DNA of 64,000 nt from Allopusillimonas soli. GTDB lineage: Bacteria; Pseudomonadota; Gammaproteobacteria; Burkholderiales; Burkholderiaceae_B. The DNA lies in assembly GCF_004153445.1 (NCBI RefSeq), contig NZ_SDQC01000001.1:744001-808000 (forward strand), in the 5' to 3' direction. The notes below the pieces were generated by a model that worked only from the letters and a program-made list of their open reading frames with translations, was not told the origin of the DNA and made no database searches. Positions within the stretch are counted from its first letter, which is position 1. Each line of letters starts with the position of its first letter. Shown piece by piece: positions 35,487 through 44,193 of the stretch. Position numbers and translations under genes: made by a program.

Positions 35487-37613
35487 TCAGTCTATAACGA
35501 CCACACCATCTCCCGCCACGACGCCCTTTCCCGCGCCGCGCACAAACATGGGATTGATTTCCGCTTCCCGGAGCCTGTCGCCCAGTGCCAGCACCATTTC
35601 GGAGAACGATTGAATGCAGCGGGCCATGGCCTGCACATCCCGCGGCGGCTGGCCGCGATAGCCGGTCAACAAAGACCAGGTCTTGAGGCTGCGCAACATA
35701 TCCATGGCCTCATCGAACCGCAGCGCGCGATCCAGCGGCTGCATGCGAAGCTGCGTATCCGAGAGCAGCTCCGTATGCGTGCCGCCGGCACCCAGCAGGA
35801 TCGCCGAACCCAGGCTGTCCCGGGCAAGGCCAAGCAAGAGCTCGTCTGCATCGGTAATCATCTCCTGCACCAGGAAGGCCCGCGGGGCATGGCCGGTGCT
35901 CTCGAGCACCTGGCGTCGCATGCTCGCAAGCGCGGGGCCCACGGACTGCGCATCCAGCCCCAACGCAACCCCCCCCACATCACGCTTGTGCGTAATATCG
36001 GCCGACAGGATCTTCAGCGCAATACTGCCTCCGAATTGCACGGCCGCCGCCTGCGCCTGCACCTCGTCATGCACGACGGTCTCGCGGGTGGAAGGAATGC
36101 CAAAGCGGGCAAACAACAGTTTGGAAGACGCCTCGTCAAGCGTGCCGCTGGCCTGCGCCAAGCCGGCAGGGAGCAAGGAAGGCCCTCCATTCGGTGTATT
36201 CACGGCTTCGCGCGCTCCTTCCATCTGTGCTTCCGATCCTCCGGACGCTGGACCGCCAGGCAAGGCATGCATGGCGAGAAATGCCGCAGCGCAGGCTTCG
36301 GGCGCATTGAAGGCGGGGATACCCCGTTGATTCAAACGCGCTGTGATGTGCGGAGCATGCGGGCTGACATAAGCGATCACGGGCTTGGCGCTCAGATGCA
36401 GGCATGCGCCAATGGCATCCGCCATGAGATCGGGTTGTGCAAGCGCCGACGACCCGACCACCGCCACGATGCCATCATAGGTATCGCTATCCATCAAGGC
36501 GCTGATGGCGGATCGCAGCACCTGCGGATCAAGACCGGCCAGCGTGACATCGATGGGATTGCGATCCAATGCCGATTGCGTGTGCTGTATGCTGCGCAGC
36601 CGTTCCGATGTCGCCGCATCGGGAACGGGTGTTTCAAACCCGGCAAGCCCAAGGCTGTCGGCGACCAACGTGCCCGCACCGCCAGTCGATGTCAGTATCG
36701 CAACACGCTTTCCCCTGAGCTTGCGGCCCACGGCAAGCGCGGCGGGCACATTCAGCAGATCCGCAAAATCGTACACGCGCCAGATGCCCGCATCGCTGAA
36801 TAGCGCCTCATACATGCGATCCGCGCCCGACATCGCCCCGGTATGAGAAACCGCCGAGCGCGCACCGGACTCCGAGCGGCCTATCTTGAATGCGACGATG
36901 GGCTTGCCCGCCGCGCGCGCGCGCGCCGCCACCCGCCGAAAGCGCACCGGATCGCGCAATGTCTCCATATACAGAGCAATCACGTGCGTGGCCGCGTCGT
37001 CCACCAGTGCGTCAATGATGTCCGCCAAGCCCAGGTCGGCTTCGTTGCTGGTGGAAACCAGTTTTGAAAACCCGATGCCCTGCGCCGCCGCCCGGGACAG
37101 CAGCGATCCCAGAATGCCGCCGCTCTGGGATACCAGTGCGATATTCCCCGCAGGCAGCAGACCGGCCTCCAGTGCGCCGCTGGCCGACAGCGGAATGCCG
37201 TCCGTCAGGTTCACCAGCCCAATCGTGTTCGGGCCGAGCAGCCGCATTGAGCCGGCGGCCTGCTTGAGTGCCTGCTGGCGACGCGCGCCATCCTCGCCAA
37301 GTTCCGCATAGCCACTGGCCAGCACGATGGCGGCCGCCGTGCCCTTGGCCGCAAGCTCACGCACCGCTTCGATGGCTCTGTCCGCACTCAGCATGACGAT
37401 GGCGACATCCGGCGGCTGCGGCAGGGATGCTATGTCCGGAAAGCACGGCACACCGTCGATATGACTGACTTTGGGATTGACGGGATAAATGGCGCCCGCG
37501 TAGCCGTGTTTGCGCAGGTAGGCAAGCGGCTTGCCGGACGTCTTGGCCGGGTCTGCCGAGGCGCCAACGATGGCGACGCTGCGCGGTCTGAACAGGGAAT
37601 CGATGGTACTCAT
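35487..37613 (-). CDS. acyl-CoA synthetase, NDP-forming (acetate-CoA ligase family)
   Basis: A 708-residue single-chain NDP-forming acyl-CoA synthetase. Domains in order: CoA-binding (SVAIVGASADPAKTSGKPLAYL), succinyl-CoA-ligase-like with the phospho-histidine region SAVSHTGAMSGADRMYEALF, and a C-terminal ATP-grasp domain. It makes an acyl-CoA from acid, ATP and CoA with ADP and phosphate released. Its ATG overlaps the stop of the crotonase gene (ATGA), so the two are coupled. The acid is unknown; several such proteins in this family act on branched or aromatic acids. Confidence 0.92.
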   Translation of the reverse strand: MSTIDSLFRPRSVAIVGASADPAKTSGKPLAYLRKHGYAGAIYPVNPKVSHIDGVPCFPDIASLPQPPDVAIVMLSADRAIEAVRELAAKGTAAAIVLASGYAELGEDGARRQQALKQAAGSMRLLGPNTIGLVNLTDGIPLSASGALEAGLLPAGNIALVSQSGGILGSLLSRAAAQGIGFSKLVSTSNEADLGLADIIDALVDDAATHVIALYMETLRDPVRFRRVAARARAAGKPIVAFKIGRSESGARSAVSHTGAMSGADRMYEALFSDAGIWRVYDFADLLNVPAALAVGRKLRGKRVAILTSTGGAGTLVADSLGLAGFETPVPDAATSERLRSIQHTQSALDRNPIDVTLAGLDPQVLRSAISALMDSDTYDGIVAVVGSSALAQPDLMADAIGACLHLSAKPVIAYVSPHAPHITARLNQRGIPAFNAPEACAAAFLAMHALPGGPASGGSEAQMEGAREAVNTPNGGPSLLPAGLAQASGTLDEASSKLLFARFGIPSTRETVVHDEVQAQAAAVQFGGSIALKILSADITHKRDVGGVALGLDAQSVGPALASMRRQVLESTGHAPRAFLVQEMITDADELLLGLARDSLGSAILLGAGGTHTELLSDTQLRMQPLDRALRFDEAMDMLRSLKTWSLLTGYRGQPPRDVQAMARCIQSFSEMVLALGDRLREAEINPMFVRGAGKGVVAGDGVVVID

Positions 37614-38410
37614 TGCTTATCGGCCCCGCTCCGCTTTTCCAGGAATGCGGCAATCGACTGCCTGTGCTCCGTACTGGTATAACAGATCGCCTGGGCTTGG
37701 CTGCCTTGGGCGAAAACGGCTTCCGCATCCATTTCGAAGCTCTTGTTCAGTATCGACTTGGACAATGCAATGGCGGACGCCGAGCCCTGCGTGCAATCGC
37801 GAATGAAGGCGCGCGCCTGCTCAAGCAGACTGTCCTGGGGGACAAGCTGGTCCACGACACCTATGCGTTGCGCCTCAGCGGCGGAAATTGTCCGGCCCGA
37901 GTAAATCAGATGCCGTGCCTTGCTCAGGCCTACGCGGCGTGGCAGGAAGTACATGCCGCCGCCGTCGGGAATCAATCCGCGCAGTACATAGTTCCAGGCA
38001 AAGGAGGCCGCCTCGCCGGCCACGACAAAATCGCAACTGAGCGCGATGTCCGCCCCGAGACCGGTGGCTGCGCCATTGACGGCCGCCACCACGGGCTTGG
38101 GCAGTGTGTGCAGAAAGGCAACGACCTGATGTGTTTTTTGCTGGCGGCTCCAGCCGTTGAAGGCCAGTTCTCCCAGAGGCGCCTGGGCGCGCTCCCGCAT
38201 GGCGGCAATATCGCCCCCCGCACAAAAAGCCTTGCCCGTTCCTGTGATGACCACGGCCCGCACCGATTTGTCGTCGGCAAGGCCGCGCAGTGCGGCAAGC
38301 AATTCCTCGCGCATGCCGTCATCCAATGCATTGCGCTTTTCTGGACGGTTGAGAACGACAGTGGCGATGCCATCCTCGGTTTCCAGCCTGATACGGTTTG
38401 TACTGCTCAT
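37610..38410 (-). CDS. enoyl-CoA hydratase/isomerase family protein
   Basis: A 266-residue crotonase-fold protein. VVLNRPEKRNALD, the oxyanion segment FCAGGDIAAM and AAVNGAATGLGADIALSCDF are clear. The second catalytic region reads GLIPDGGGMYFLPRRVG, without the Glu of true hydratases, so an isomerase or hydrolase role is possible. ATG 38410 starts the family core; an in-frame start further up would add a non-homologous extension. It lies between the Bug gene and the NDP-forming synthetase, all leftward. Confidence 0.9.
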   Translation of the reverse strand: MSSTNRIRLETEDGIATVVLNRPEKRNALDDGMREELLAALRGLADDKSVRAVVITGTGKAFCAGGDIAAMRERAQAPLGELAFNGWSRQQKTHQVVAFLHTLPKPVVAAVNGAATGLGADIALSCDFVVAGEAASFAWNYVLRGLIPDGGGMYFLPRRVGLSKARHLIYSGRTISAAEAQRIGVVDQLVPQDSLLEQARAFIRDCTQGSASAIALSKSILNKSFEMDAEAVFAQGSQAQAICYTSTEHRQSIAAFLEKRSGADKQ

Positions 38411-38491
38411 CTGATGTAATCCGGAAGTTGTTGGGCATGCCGGCGCCAGCACGAGATTGCACGTGCAGATCCGCCGTCATGCAGGGCTCTG

Positions 38492-39460
38492 TCACTGAAG
38501 GGAAATGTGCGCGTCATGCACTACCTTGCGCCAGCGTTGCTCCTCGGCGGAAATATAGTCCTGGAGATCCTTGGGCGGCCCGACATGGGGATTCAGCCCT
38601 TCGGTCTTGATCTGGCGCTGGAATTCGTCTGACTGGATGGCCTTGCCCGCCGCCTGGTTGAGCACCTGGATGGCCTCATCCGGCGTACCTGCGGGCGCGA
38701 GCAGCCCATACCAGCTTTCGGCCGCATAATCGGGCAGGCCCGACTCGGCTATGGTCGGCGTGTCCGGAAAGGCGGTGGAACGTTCCTTTGCCGTCACGGC
38801 AATGGCGCGCAAACGACCCGCCTTCACGTACTGAGACACGCTGGCCGCCGTGCTGAACACCATATCTATCTGCCCACCCAGGAGATCCGTGATAGCCGGA
38901 CTGCTGCCCTTGTAAGGCACATGCGTCATCTTCACGTTGGCGAGATTCTCGAACAGGGCCGCTGCCAGGTGCGCTGACGTGCCCGTGCCGTAGGAGCCAA
39001 AGGTGAGCTTGCTGGGATGCGCCTTGGCATAGTCAATGATGTCCTTGACCGATTTGTATGGGCTTTTGCTGTTGACCACCAGCACATTGGGTGATGTTCC
39101 GACCAGTGCGACCGGCTTGAAATCCTTGTCGATATCGAATGGCAGGTCTTTATGCAGGCTGGGATTCACCACATGTGCAAACGTTGCCATGACCAGCGTA
39201 TAGCCGTCGGGCTTGGCCTTCGCGACATAACCCGTGCCGATGATGGTGCCTGCCCCCGGCTTGTTCATGACGACAACGGGCTGACCAAGCGACTTGGCCA
39301 TGCCATCGGCAATCGTGCGCGAGATCTGGTCGGTGCCTCCTCCCGGGGAAAAGGGCACGACGATTTCAATGGCGTGATCGGGAAAAGCGGCGATTGCCGG
39401 CGCCGCCGACAATACGCCCAAGGCGAGTGCGGCCGTAGCGGCCAGAGTTTTATATGACAT
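38492..39460 (-). CDS. Bug/TctC-family periplasmic solute-binding protein
   Basis: A 322-residue Bug protein with a Sec signal (LAATAALALGVLSAAPAIA, cleavage near residue 24). Family blocks: FPDHAIEIVVPFSPGGGTDQ, NKPGAGTIIGTGYVA, DGYTLVMATF and VPYKGSSPAITDLLGGQ. It heads a leftward operon with crotonase and NDP-forming acyl-CoA synthetase and diverges from an IclR gene. Probably delivers the acid that the synthetase activates. Confidence 0.95.
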   Translation of the reverse strand: MSYKTLAATAALALGVLSAAPAIAAFPDHAIEIVVPFSPGGGTDQISRTIADGMAKSLGQPVVVMNKPGAGTIIGTGYVAKAKPDGYTLVMATFAHVVNPSLHKDLPFDIDKDFKPVALVGTSPNVLVVNSKSPYKSVKDIIDYAKAHPSKLTFGSYGTGTSAHLAAALFENLANVKMTHVPYKGSSPAITDLLGGQIDMVFSTAASVSQYVKAGRLRAIAVTAKERSTAFPDTPTIAESGLPDYAAESWYGLLAPAGTPDEAIQVLNQAAGKAIQSDEFQRQIKTEGLNPHVGPPKDLQDYISAEEQRWRKVVHDAHISLQ

Positions 39461-39574
39461 TGTTGTCTCCGTGGAAAAGTGCCCGAAGGGCTCGGGATAA
39501 GGATTTGTCGCTGTGTACTGGTCTTACAGTCTAGCTGCGGGCGCTGCCGCAGGCATCCCACTTATTTCACTGTG

Positions 39575-39592
39575 TGGAATATATAATTTCCA
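39575..39592. promoter_or_regulatory. candidate IclR-family operator
   Basis: TGGAATATATAATTTCCA has TGGAA and TTCCA arms around an AT core, resembling the E. coli IclR consensus TGGAAAT-N-ATTTCCA but 3 bases longer. It lies in the divergent region between the Bug gene and the IclR gene, 64 bases before the IclR start codon. Assignment is by motif only. Confidence 0.5.
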
Positions 39593-39655
39593 CTTTCCGC
39601 ATTCGAAAAGCAGGGCCGCATGTGCTGCGCGCCTGACCGGCCCTACCCTCCAATC

Positions 39656-40414
39656 ATGCGCAAAGCTGGTCTTTCCACACCAAACCGCTCCCTGTCGCGC
39701 GGACTGCAAATTCTTCGCGCATTTCGGCCTGGCGTCGAGATACTGTCCAATGGCGAACTTGCCGAACAAACGGGGCTGCCGCGGGCAACCGTCAGCCGCC
39801 TGACGCAAACGCTGCAGCATGAAGGCATGCTGGAATACGATGCCGTGCGGCGCGCCTACCGGCTGGGCGTGCCGGTCCTGGGATGGGCATTTTCTCTGCG
39901 CAGCAGTTCCACGGTGCTGCACCAGGCCTCTGCGCTGATGGAAAACCTGGCGCGGCGAGCGCGCATCAACGTCGGCATTGCCGTAGCCGACGGCGACGAC
40001 ATGGTCTATCTTGAATCCATACGCTTGAGCAGCCGCAAATCGGTTCGCACCGTCATGCCGGGCCAGCGCATTCCCATGGAAACGACGTCGCTTGGACGCG
40101 CCTGGCTGGCCACGCTGCCGACGCAGCAGGTCCTGGACCACTATGCGCGCTTTCGCCTGCGCCATCCCGACCACTGGCCGCTGGTGCGCCAGGGCATCGA
40201 AGACGCCATCCGCCACGTTCATGCACAGGGCTATTGCATTGCCTCGTGGCTGCCCAATGTGGTGGCGGTAGGCGCTCCTGTACTGATGGCCAATGGCCCG
40301 GTTTATGCCTTGAACGCCAGTATGACCACCGAGGAATCAGGCGAGCGCTTTGCCCGGCGCGTCAGCGCCCCCTTGCTGGATCTCGCAGAGACACTGAGCA
40401 AGCGCTGCGGCTAG
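39656..40414 (+). CDS. IclR-family transcriptional regulator
   Basis: A 252-residue regulator. The N-terminal winged helix has NGELAEQTGLPRATVSRLTQTLQHEGML, followed by the IclR effector domain (MVYLESIRLSSR, MPGQRIPMETTSLGRAWLA). ATG 39656 starts the conserved part. It diverges from the Bug/crotonase/acyl-CoA synthetase operon, so it probably controls that operon, with an acid or its CoA ester as effector. It is convergent with the RegA-like gene and overlaps its end by 4 bases. Confidence 0.92.
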   Translation: MRKAGLSTPNRSLSRGLQILRAFRPGVEILSNGELAEQTGLPRATVSRLTQTLQHEGMLEYDAVRRAYRLGVPVLGWAFSLRSSSTVLHQASALMENLARRARINVGIAVADGDDMVYLESIRLSSRKSVRTVMPGQRIPMETTSLGRAWLATLPTQQVLDHYARFRLRHPDHWPLVRQGIEDAIRHVHAQGYCIASWLPNVVAVGAPVLMANGPVYALNASMTTEESGERFARRVSAPLLDLAETLSKRCG

Positions 40415-41010
40415 CTGACTCGGCGCTTGTCCAGTTTGCGCGCCAATGTGCGGCGGTGCATGCCAAGACGGCGCGCCGCTTCGGATATGTTGAAATCCGT
40501 AGCCACCAACATTTCATGAATGCGCTCCCATTCCAGCGTCTTGATGGACGCCTGCCGGTGCGCCAGGGCAACTTCGGCATTGCCCTGCGTCAGTTGAAAG
40601 GCACGCTCGATGTCATCCGTATTGGAGGGCTTGGCCAGGTAGTGGCAAGCGCCCAGCTTGATGGCTTCCACGGCCGTGGCGATGCTGGCGAAACCGGTAA
40701 GCACCACGATCAGCATATCGGCGTCGTGTTCGTGCAACGTCTGGACGCATGCCAGGCCGGATGCCTCTCCGTGCAATTTGAGGTCGACCACCGCATAGCC
40801 CGGGGAGTGATCCTCCAGGAGTTTCTGCACGCCCTCGAGGCTGTCGGTGCTGATGACGCGGTAGCCGCGGCGCTCAAAGGAGCGCACGAGCGTGCGGGAC
40901 AGGGCCGCATCGTCCTCCACGACCAGAAGCAGACGGTTCGCCGCATCCGCGTCGCCGCGCAAGGTGTCGTCGCGCGCCGACGCCTGCGTATTGTCATTCA
41001 TCGTCATCAT
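40411..41010 (-). CDS. regA: RegA/PrrA/ActR-type response regulator
   Basis: A 199-residue response regulator. The receiver domain has LLLVVEDDAALSRT, phosphoacceptor Asp near residue 76 (AVVDLKLHG), Thr/Lys switch VVLTGFAS and YLAKPSNTDD. The C-terminus is a Fis-like helix-turn-helix, NISEAARRLGMHRRTLARKL, diagnostic for RegA/PrrA regulators. AGGAG lies 5 bases before ATG 41010, and the gene overlaps the kinase gene by 17 bases. Such regulators set respiratory and redox gene expression in proteobacteria; the quinol oxidase operon upstream is a natural target. Confidence 0.9.
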   Translation of the reverse strand: MMTMNDNTQASARDDTLRGDADAANRLLLVVEDDAALSRTLVRSFERRGYRVISTDSLEGVQKLLEDHSPGYAVVDLKLHGEASGLACVQTLHEHDADMLIVVLTGFASIATAVEAIKLGACHYLAKPSNTDDIERAFQLTQGNAEVALAHRQASIKTLEWERIHEMLVATDFNISEAARRLGMHRRTLARKLDKRRVS

Positions 41011-42319
41011 CGGACTCCTCTGGCGCAAGGGAAGACAGTGGCAAGGTAATCGTGACTGATGCGCCGCCAAAAGGCAGATTGCGCACAATCAGGCTGCCGC
41101 TGAGCGTGCGCGCCACGTTGAGCGATAGAAACAGGCCCAGCCCGCTGCCTGGGCGACCCTTGGTCGATTGGTAAGGCTTGCCAAGCTCCTTGAGTATCTC
41201 GGGCGCAAAGCCCGGCCCTTCGTCGGTGACAACCAGGACGAGATTGCCGCCATCGCGCTCGACCACCAACCGCTGGCCACGCGGCGAGGCCTCGAGCGCA
41301 TTGTCCAGCACATTGAAGATCATCTGCTTCAGGCCCTGGTCGGAAATGATGACCATGTCCTCGTCCACCTTGTTCACGTACTTCAGCTTGGAACCCGCTT
41401 GTGCCCTGCGCCATTGCTCGACCAGCGTATCCAGGAATGTGTTGACTGTAGTTTCGGTAAGCGTCTCGCCGCGCGCCTCGCCCGCCGACATGAGGATGCC
41501 GCTGACTATGGCCTTGCATCGGCGAACCTGAGCCTGCATCTCGAGCACGTCCTGGCTCAGTTCACCGTCTTCGGTCACCGCCTTGGCATGCGCCCAGTCC
41601 CCTAGGATGACGTCCAGCGTGGCCAGCGGCGTGCCCAGCTCATGCGCGGCGCCAGAGGCCAGCAAACCCATGTGGACGATGTGCTCCTCTTCAGCCGCCC
41701 GCTGACGCATGGCTGCCAGTCGCGCGTCGCGGGTCCTTACATTGCGCGTGATGCGCGTGATGAAGATGGCCAGCAGCACTGCGTTGAGCACGAAGCACAC
41801 CAGCATTCCAATGACGAAGGGGCTGGCCAGGCCGCGGCCCAGGTCCAACGGCAGCGCATACTCTTGATGGCTGGTCAGGGCCAGGCTGGCGAACGCCACC
41901 GCGGTCAGCGCGACAATCATCCAAGTGGTGGCAGGCTTGAGCAGAACCGCCGCCAGGGCCACCTGCAGCAGGAACAGGAAGATGAAGGGATTGGTCGACC
42001 CGCCACTCAGGTACAGCTGCGCAGTCAAGGCCATGACGTCGAGCAGCAGCGCCAGGAAGAGCTCGATCTGCGTAACCGGCATATGCAGCCTGAGCCGCAG
42101 CAGGCTGAAGAGGTTGTATACCGCTAGCACCACAACCACGATTACCATGCCTTCGAGCGGCAACGGCAATTGAAAGCCGATCAGGGCAACAGAAATAGCG
42201 ATGATCTGGCCAAGCACAGCAATCCAGCGCAGCTGGATAAGTTGCCGCAGATTGTGGCGGCCAGCCACGCTGCCGTTGGGCGTCGCGCCGAATGAGGTGT
42301 CCTTGCCTCGCGGCATCAT
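40994..42319 (-). CDS. regB: RegB/PrrB-type redox sensor histidine kinase
   Basis: A 441-residue kinase with about six membrane segments. The RegB quinone-site motif GGSTNPF is at residues 106-112. The phospho-acceptor box is GAAHELGTPLATLD. A cysteine in QAQVRRCKAIVSG sits where RegB has its redox-active Cys265. The ATPase end shows LDNALEASPRG, DEGPGFAPEIL and GSGLGLFLS. It is likely inner-membrane and responds to ubiquinone pool and oxygen. It starts within a 4-base ATGA overlap with the SURF1 gene, so kinase and SURF1 are coupled. Confidence 0.92.
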   Translation of the reverse strand: MMPRGKDTSFGATPNGSVAGRHNLRQLIQLRWIAVLGQIIAISVALIGFQLPLPLEGMVIVVVVLAVYNLFSLLRLRLHMPVTQIELFLALLLDVMALTAQLYLSGGSTNPFIFLFLLQVALAAVLLKPATTWMIVALTAVAFASLALTSHQEYALPLDLGRGLASPFVIGMLVCFVLNAVLLAIFITRITRNVRTRDARLAAMRQRAAEEEHIVHMGLLASGAAHELGTPLATLDVILGDWAHAKAVTEDGELSQDVLEMQAQVRRCKAIVSGILMSAGEARGETLTETTVNTFLDTLVEQWRRAQAGSKLKYVNKVDEDMVIISDQGLKQMIFNVLDNALEASPRGQRLVVERDGGNLVLVVTDEGPGFAPEILKELGKPYQSTKGRPGSGLGLFLSLNVARTLSGSLIVRNLPFGGASVTITLPLSSLAPEESDDDDE

Positions 42320-43152
42320 GGCTTCCTCCCAGCCTGATGGTCGGCACGCCGCCTGCGTTGCCGCAGCTCTATTCGAACGACGTAGAACGAAGCGGCCGCC
42401 ACCATCAGGGCCAGAATGTACCAGGTGATGGCGTAGCTGAGGTGGCTGTCGCGAAAGTGCACGACTGTCAGGCCTGGCACCGGCCATACTGACGGCGGCT
42501 GCATGGGATTGACCGCGGACGCCCCCGCGCTGGCCTGCTGATCGACGAAGTAAGGGGCGATGGGACTCAGACCCAGTTTGTCGGCAATTGCCTGGACATC
42601 CCGCGAAAACCATCGGTCATTCGCTGAGTTGTTCTTGCGTAGAAAAGCGCCGCCAGGCTCGGTAACGCGCAGCAGCCCCGTCACGGTAACCTCTCCCTGC
42701 GGCGCCAGCGCGCCGCGTGTCGCAGGATCGCGATGGGCCGGCGACACGAAGCCCCGGTTGACCAGGACGTAGCTGCCGTCGTCGCGCCTGAGCGGCGTCA
42801 AGACCCAGAACCCAGGGCCCAGTGCCGTGGTTGCCTGAACAAAGGTTTCATCCTGGTTGAGAAAAACGCCATGAAGCATGACACGGCGGTAGGCATCGTC
42901 GTGTTCATTGATACCGGCCCACTGGCTCCGCCCCGGCGCGGGCACGGCGGGCGCATGAATGCGCTGCGTAACCCGCGCGATCAGGTCGTGTTTCCAGTGC
43001 AGCCTGTGCACCTGCCAGGTCCCCAATGCCACAAAGCCGCAAAAGGCTATCAGGGCAAGCAGCGCCCACAGTACAAGCACTCCCGGACGAAGCGTCCGGG
43101 AGTGCCGTGTGGTTTCCTTAGCGGTTTGTATATCGGAAGTTCGGGAGTTCAC
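42316..43152 (-). CDS. SURF1-family heme-copper oxidase assembly protein
   Basis: A 278-residue membrane protein with the SURF1 layout: an N-terminal membrane helix (VLVLWALLALIAFCGFVALG) followed by GTWQVHRLHWKHDLI, a long periplasmic part with VLVNRGFVSP, and a C-terminal helix. Start is GTG at 43152. It helps insert heme into heme-copper oxidases. It lies between cyoD (23 bases away) and the RegB gene on the same strand, which ties oxidase assembly to the redox sensor. The heme o synthase gene cyoE is not in the window. Confidence 0.92.
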   Translation of the reverse strand: MNSRTSDIQTAKETTRHSRTLRPGVLVLWALLALIAFCGFVALGTWQVHRLHWKHDLIARVTQRIHAPAVPAPGRSQWAGINEHDDAYRRVMLHGVFLNQDETFVQATTALGPGFWVLTPLRRDDGSYVLVNRGFVSPAHRDPATRGALAPQGEVTVTGLLRVTEPGGAFLRKNNSANDRWFSRDVQAIADKLGLSPIAPYFVDQQASAGASAVNPMQPPSVWPVPGLTVVHFRDSHLSYAITWYILALMVAAASFYVVRIELRQRRRRADHQAGRKP

Positions 43153-43174
43153 CCTTTGGAACCTTCCGGGCCTT

Positions 43175-43561
43175 TTACATGGACGGCATCTCGTGCAGGT
43201 GGCCCGGCATCATGTTGGTATTCAGATGGTACATCACCCACAGCGAGCCAGCCATGGCGATGACCACGATGATGACTGTGAAGATGAGCGCCAGCAGAGT
43301 CCAGCCTCCTTCGGAACGCGGACTCATGTGCAGGAAGTAGATCATGTGAACCACCATCTGCACCGCGCCTATGCCAAGAATGGTGAGGGCGGTGGCGCTT
43401 GACGTGGACAGCACATCGTTCATGACCAGCCAAAAGGGTATGACGGTGAGAATGACGGACAGGATGAAGCCTGTCATGTAGCCCTTGAACGTGCTGGGAG
43501 CGTGCCCGCCTTCAGGTCCGTGCGCGTCGTGCGCGTGTTCGTCGTGTTGATTTACGCTCAT
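43175..43561 (-). CDS. cyoD: cytochrome bo quinol oxidase subunit IV
   Basis: A 128-residue protein with a histidine-rich cytoplasmic start and three membrane segments ([60 protein letters not shown]). This is the CyoD fold. Its ATG at 43561 overlaps the cyoC stop codon. It is needed for assembly of subunit I rather than catalysis. Confidence 0.92.
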   Translation of the reverse strand: MSVNQHDEHAHDAHGPEGGHAPSTFKGYMTGFILSVILTVIPFWLVMNDVLSTSSATALTILGIGAVQMVVHMIYFLHMSPRSEGGWTLLALIFTVIIVVIAMAGSLWVMYHLNTNMMPGHLHEMPSM

Positions 43562-44193
43562 TGCAGCACTCCCATGAGGTAGACAAAGGTGAATACGCCA
43601 ATCCAGACCACATCGAGGAAGTGCCAGAACATGGACAGGCACATGAGGCGGCGGCGGTTTTCTGGTATGAGGCCGTGGCGCTTGAGCTGGAACAGCAGCG
43701 TGACCAGCCAGATTATGCCGAAGGTGACGTGCAGGCCGTGCGTGCCCACGAGCGTGAAGAAAGACGACAGGAAGGCGCTGCGCTGCGGGCCGGCGCCAAT
43801 ATGGATGAGATGACTGAATTCGAAGAGCTCAAGGCCCAGAAATGCAAGGCCAAACAGGCCTGTGACGATGAGCCATCCTACTGTGCCGCTCAGTTTGTTC
43901 TGCTGCATCTTGAGCATGGCGAAGCCATATGTGATGGACGAAAGCAGCAGCATGGCGGTGTTGAGCGCGACCAAGGGCAGCTCGAACAGGTCCGCGCCCG
44001 ACGGGCCGCCCGCATAGGCACGACCCTGTACGCCATAGACGGCGAACAGGCACGCAAAGATGAGGCAGTCGCTCATCAGGTAGATCCAGAACCCGAGCAG
44101 TGTGCCGTTTTCCGGGTGATGGTCTTCGCGGACGATGAAGTCGGGCGCGGGCTGGCCGCCGCCCGGATGGCTGATGACGTGTGTATTAGACAT
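43558..44193 (-). CDS. cyoC: cytochrome bo quinol oxidase subunit III
   Basis: A 211-residue subunit with five membrane segments. Landmarks: [66 protein letters not shown] 44193 lies 8 bases inside the end of cyoB. The conserved glutamate in the FEF segment near the lipid-facing side is present. Translation is coupled with cyoB and cyoD. Confidence 0.93.
   Translation of the reverse strand: MSNTHVISHPGGGQPAPDFIVREDHHPENGTLLGFWIYLMSDCLIFACLFAVYGVQGRAYAGGPSGADLFELPLVALNTAMLLLSSITYGFAMLKMQQNKLSGTVGWLIVTGLFGLAFLGLELFEFSHLIHIGAGPQRSAFLSSFFTLVGTHGLHVTFGIIWLVTLLFQLKRHGLIPENRRRLMCLSMFWHFLDVVWIGVFTFVYLMGVLQ

Noticed and set aside
35454-36803. Long rightward open frame (449 codons) opposite the NDP-forming synthetase
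   Set aside because: It lies antisense to a gene with full domain matches, has no recognisable motifs, and such frames are common opposite high-GC genes.
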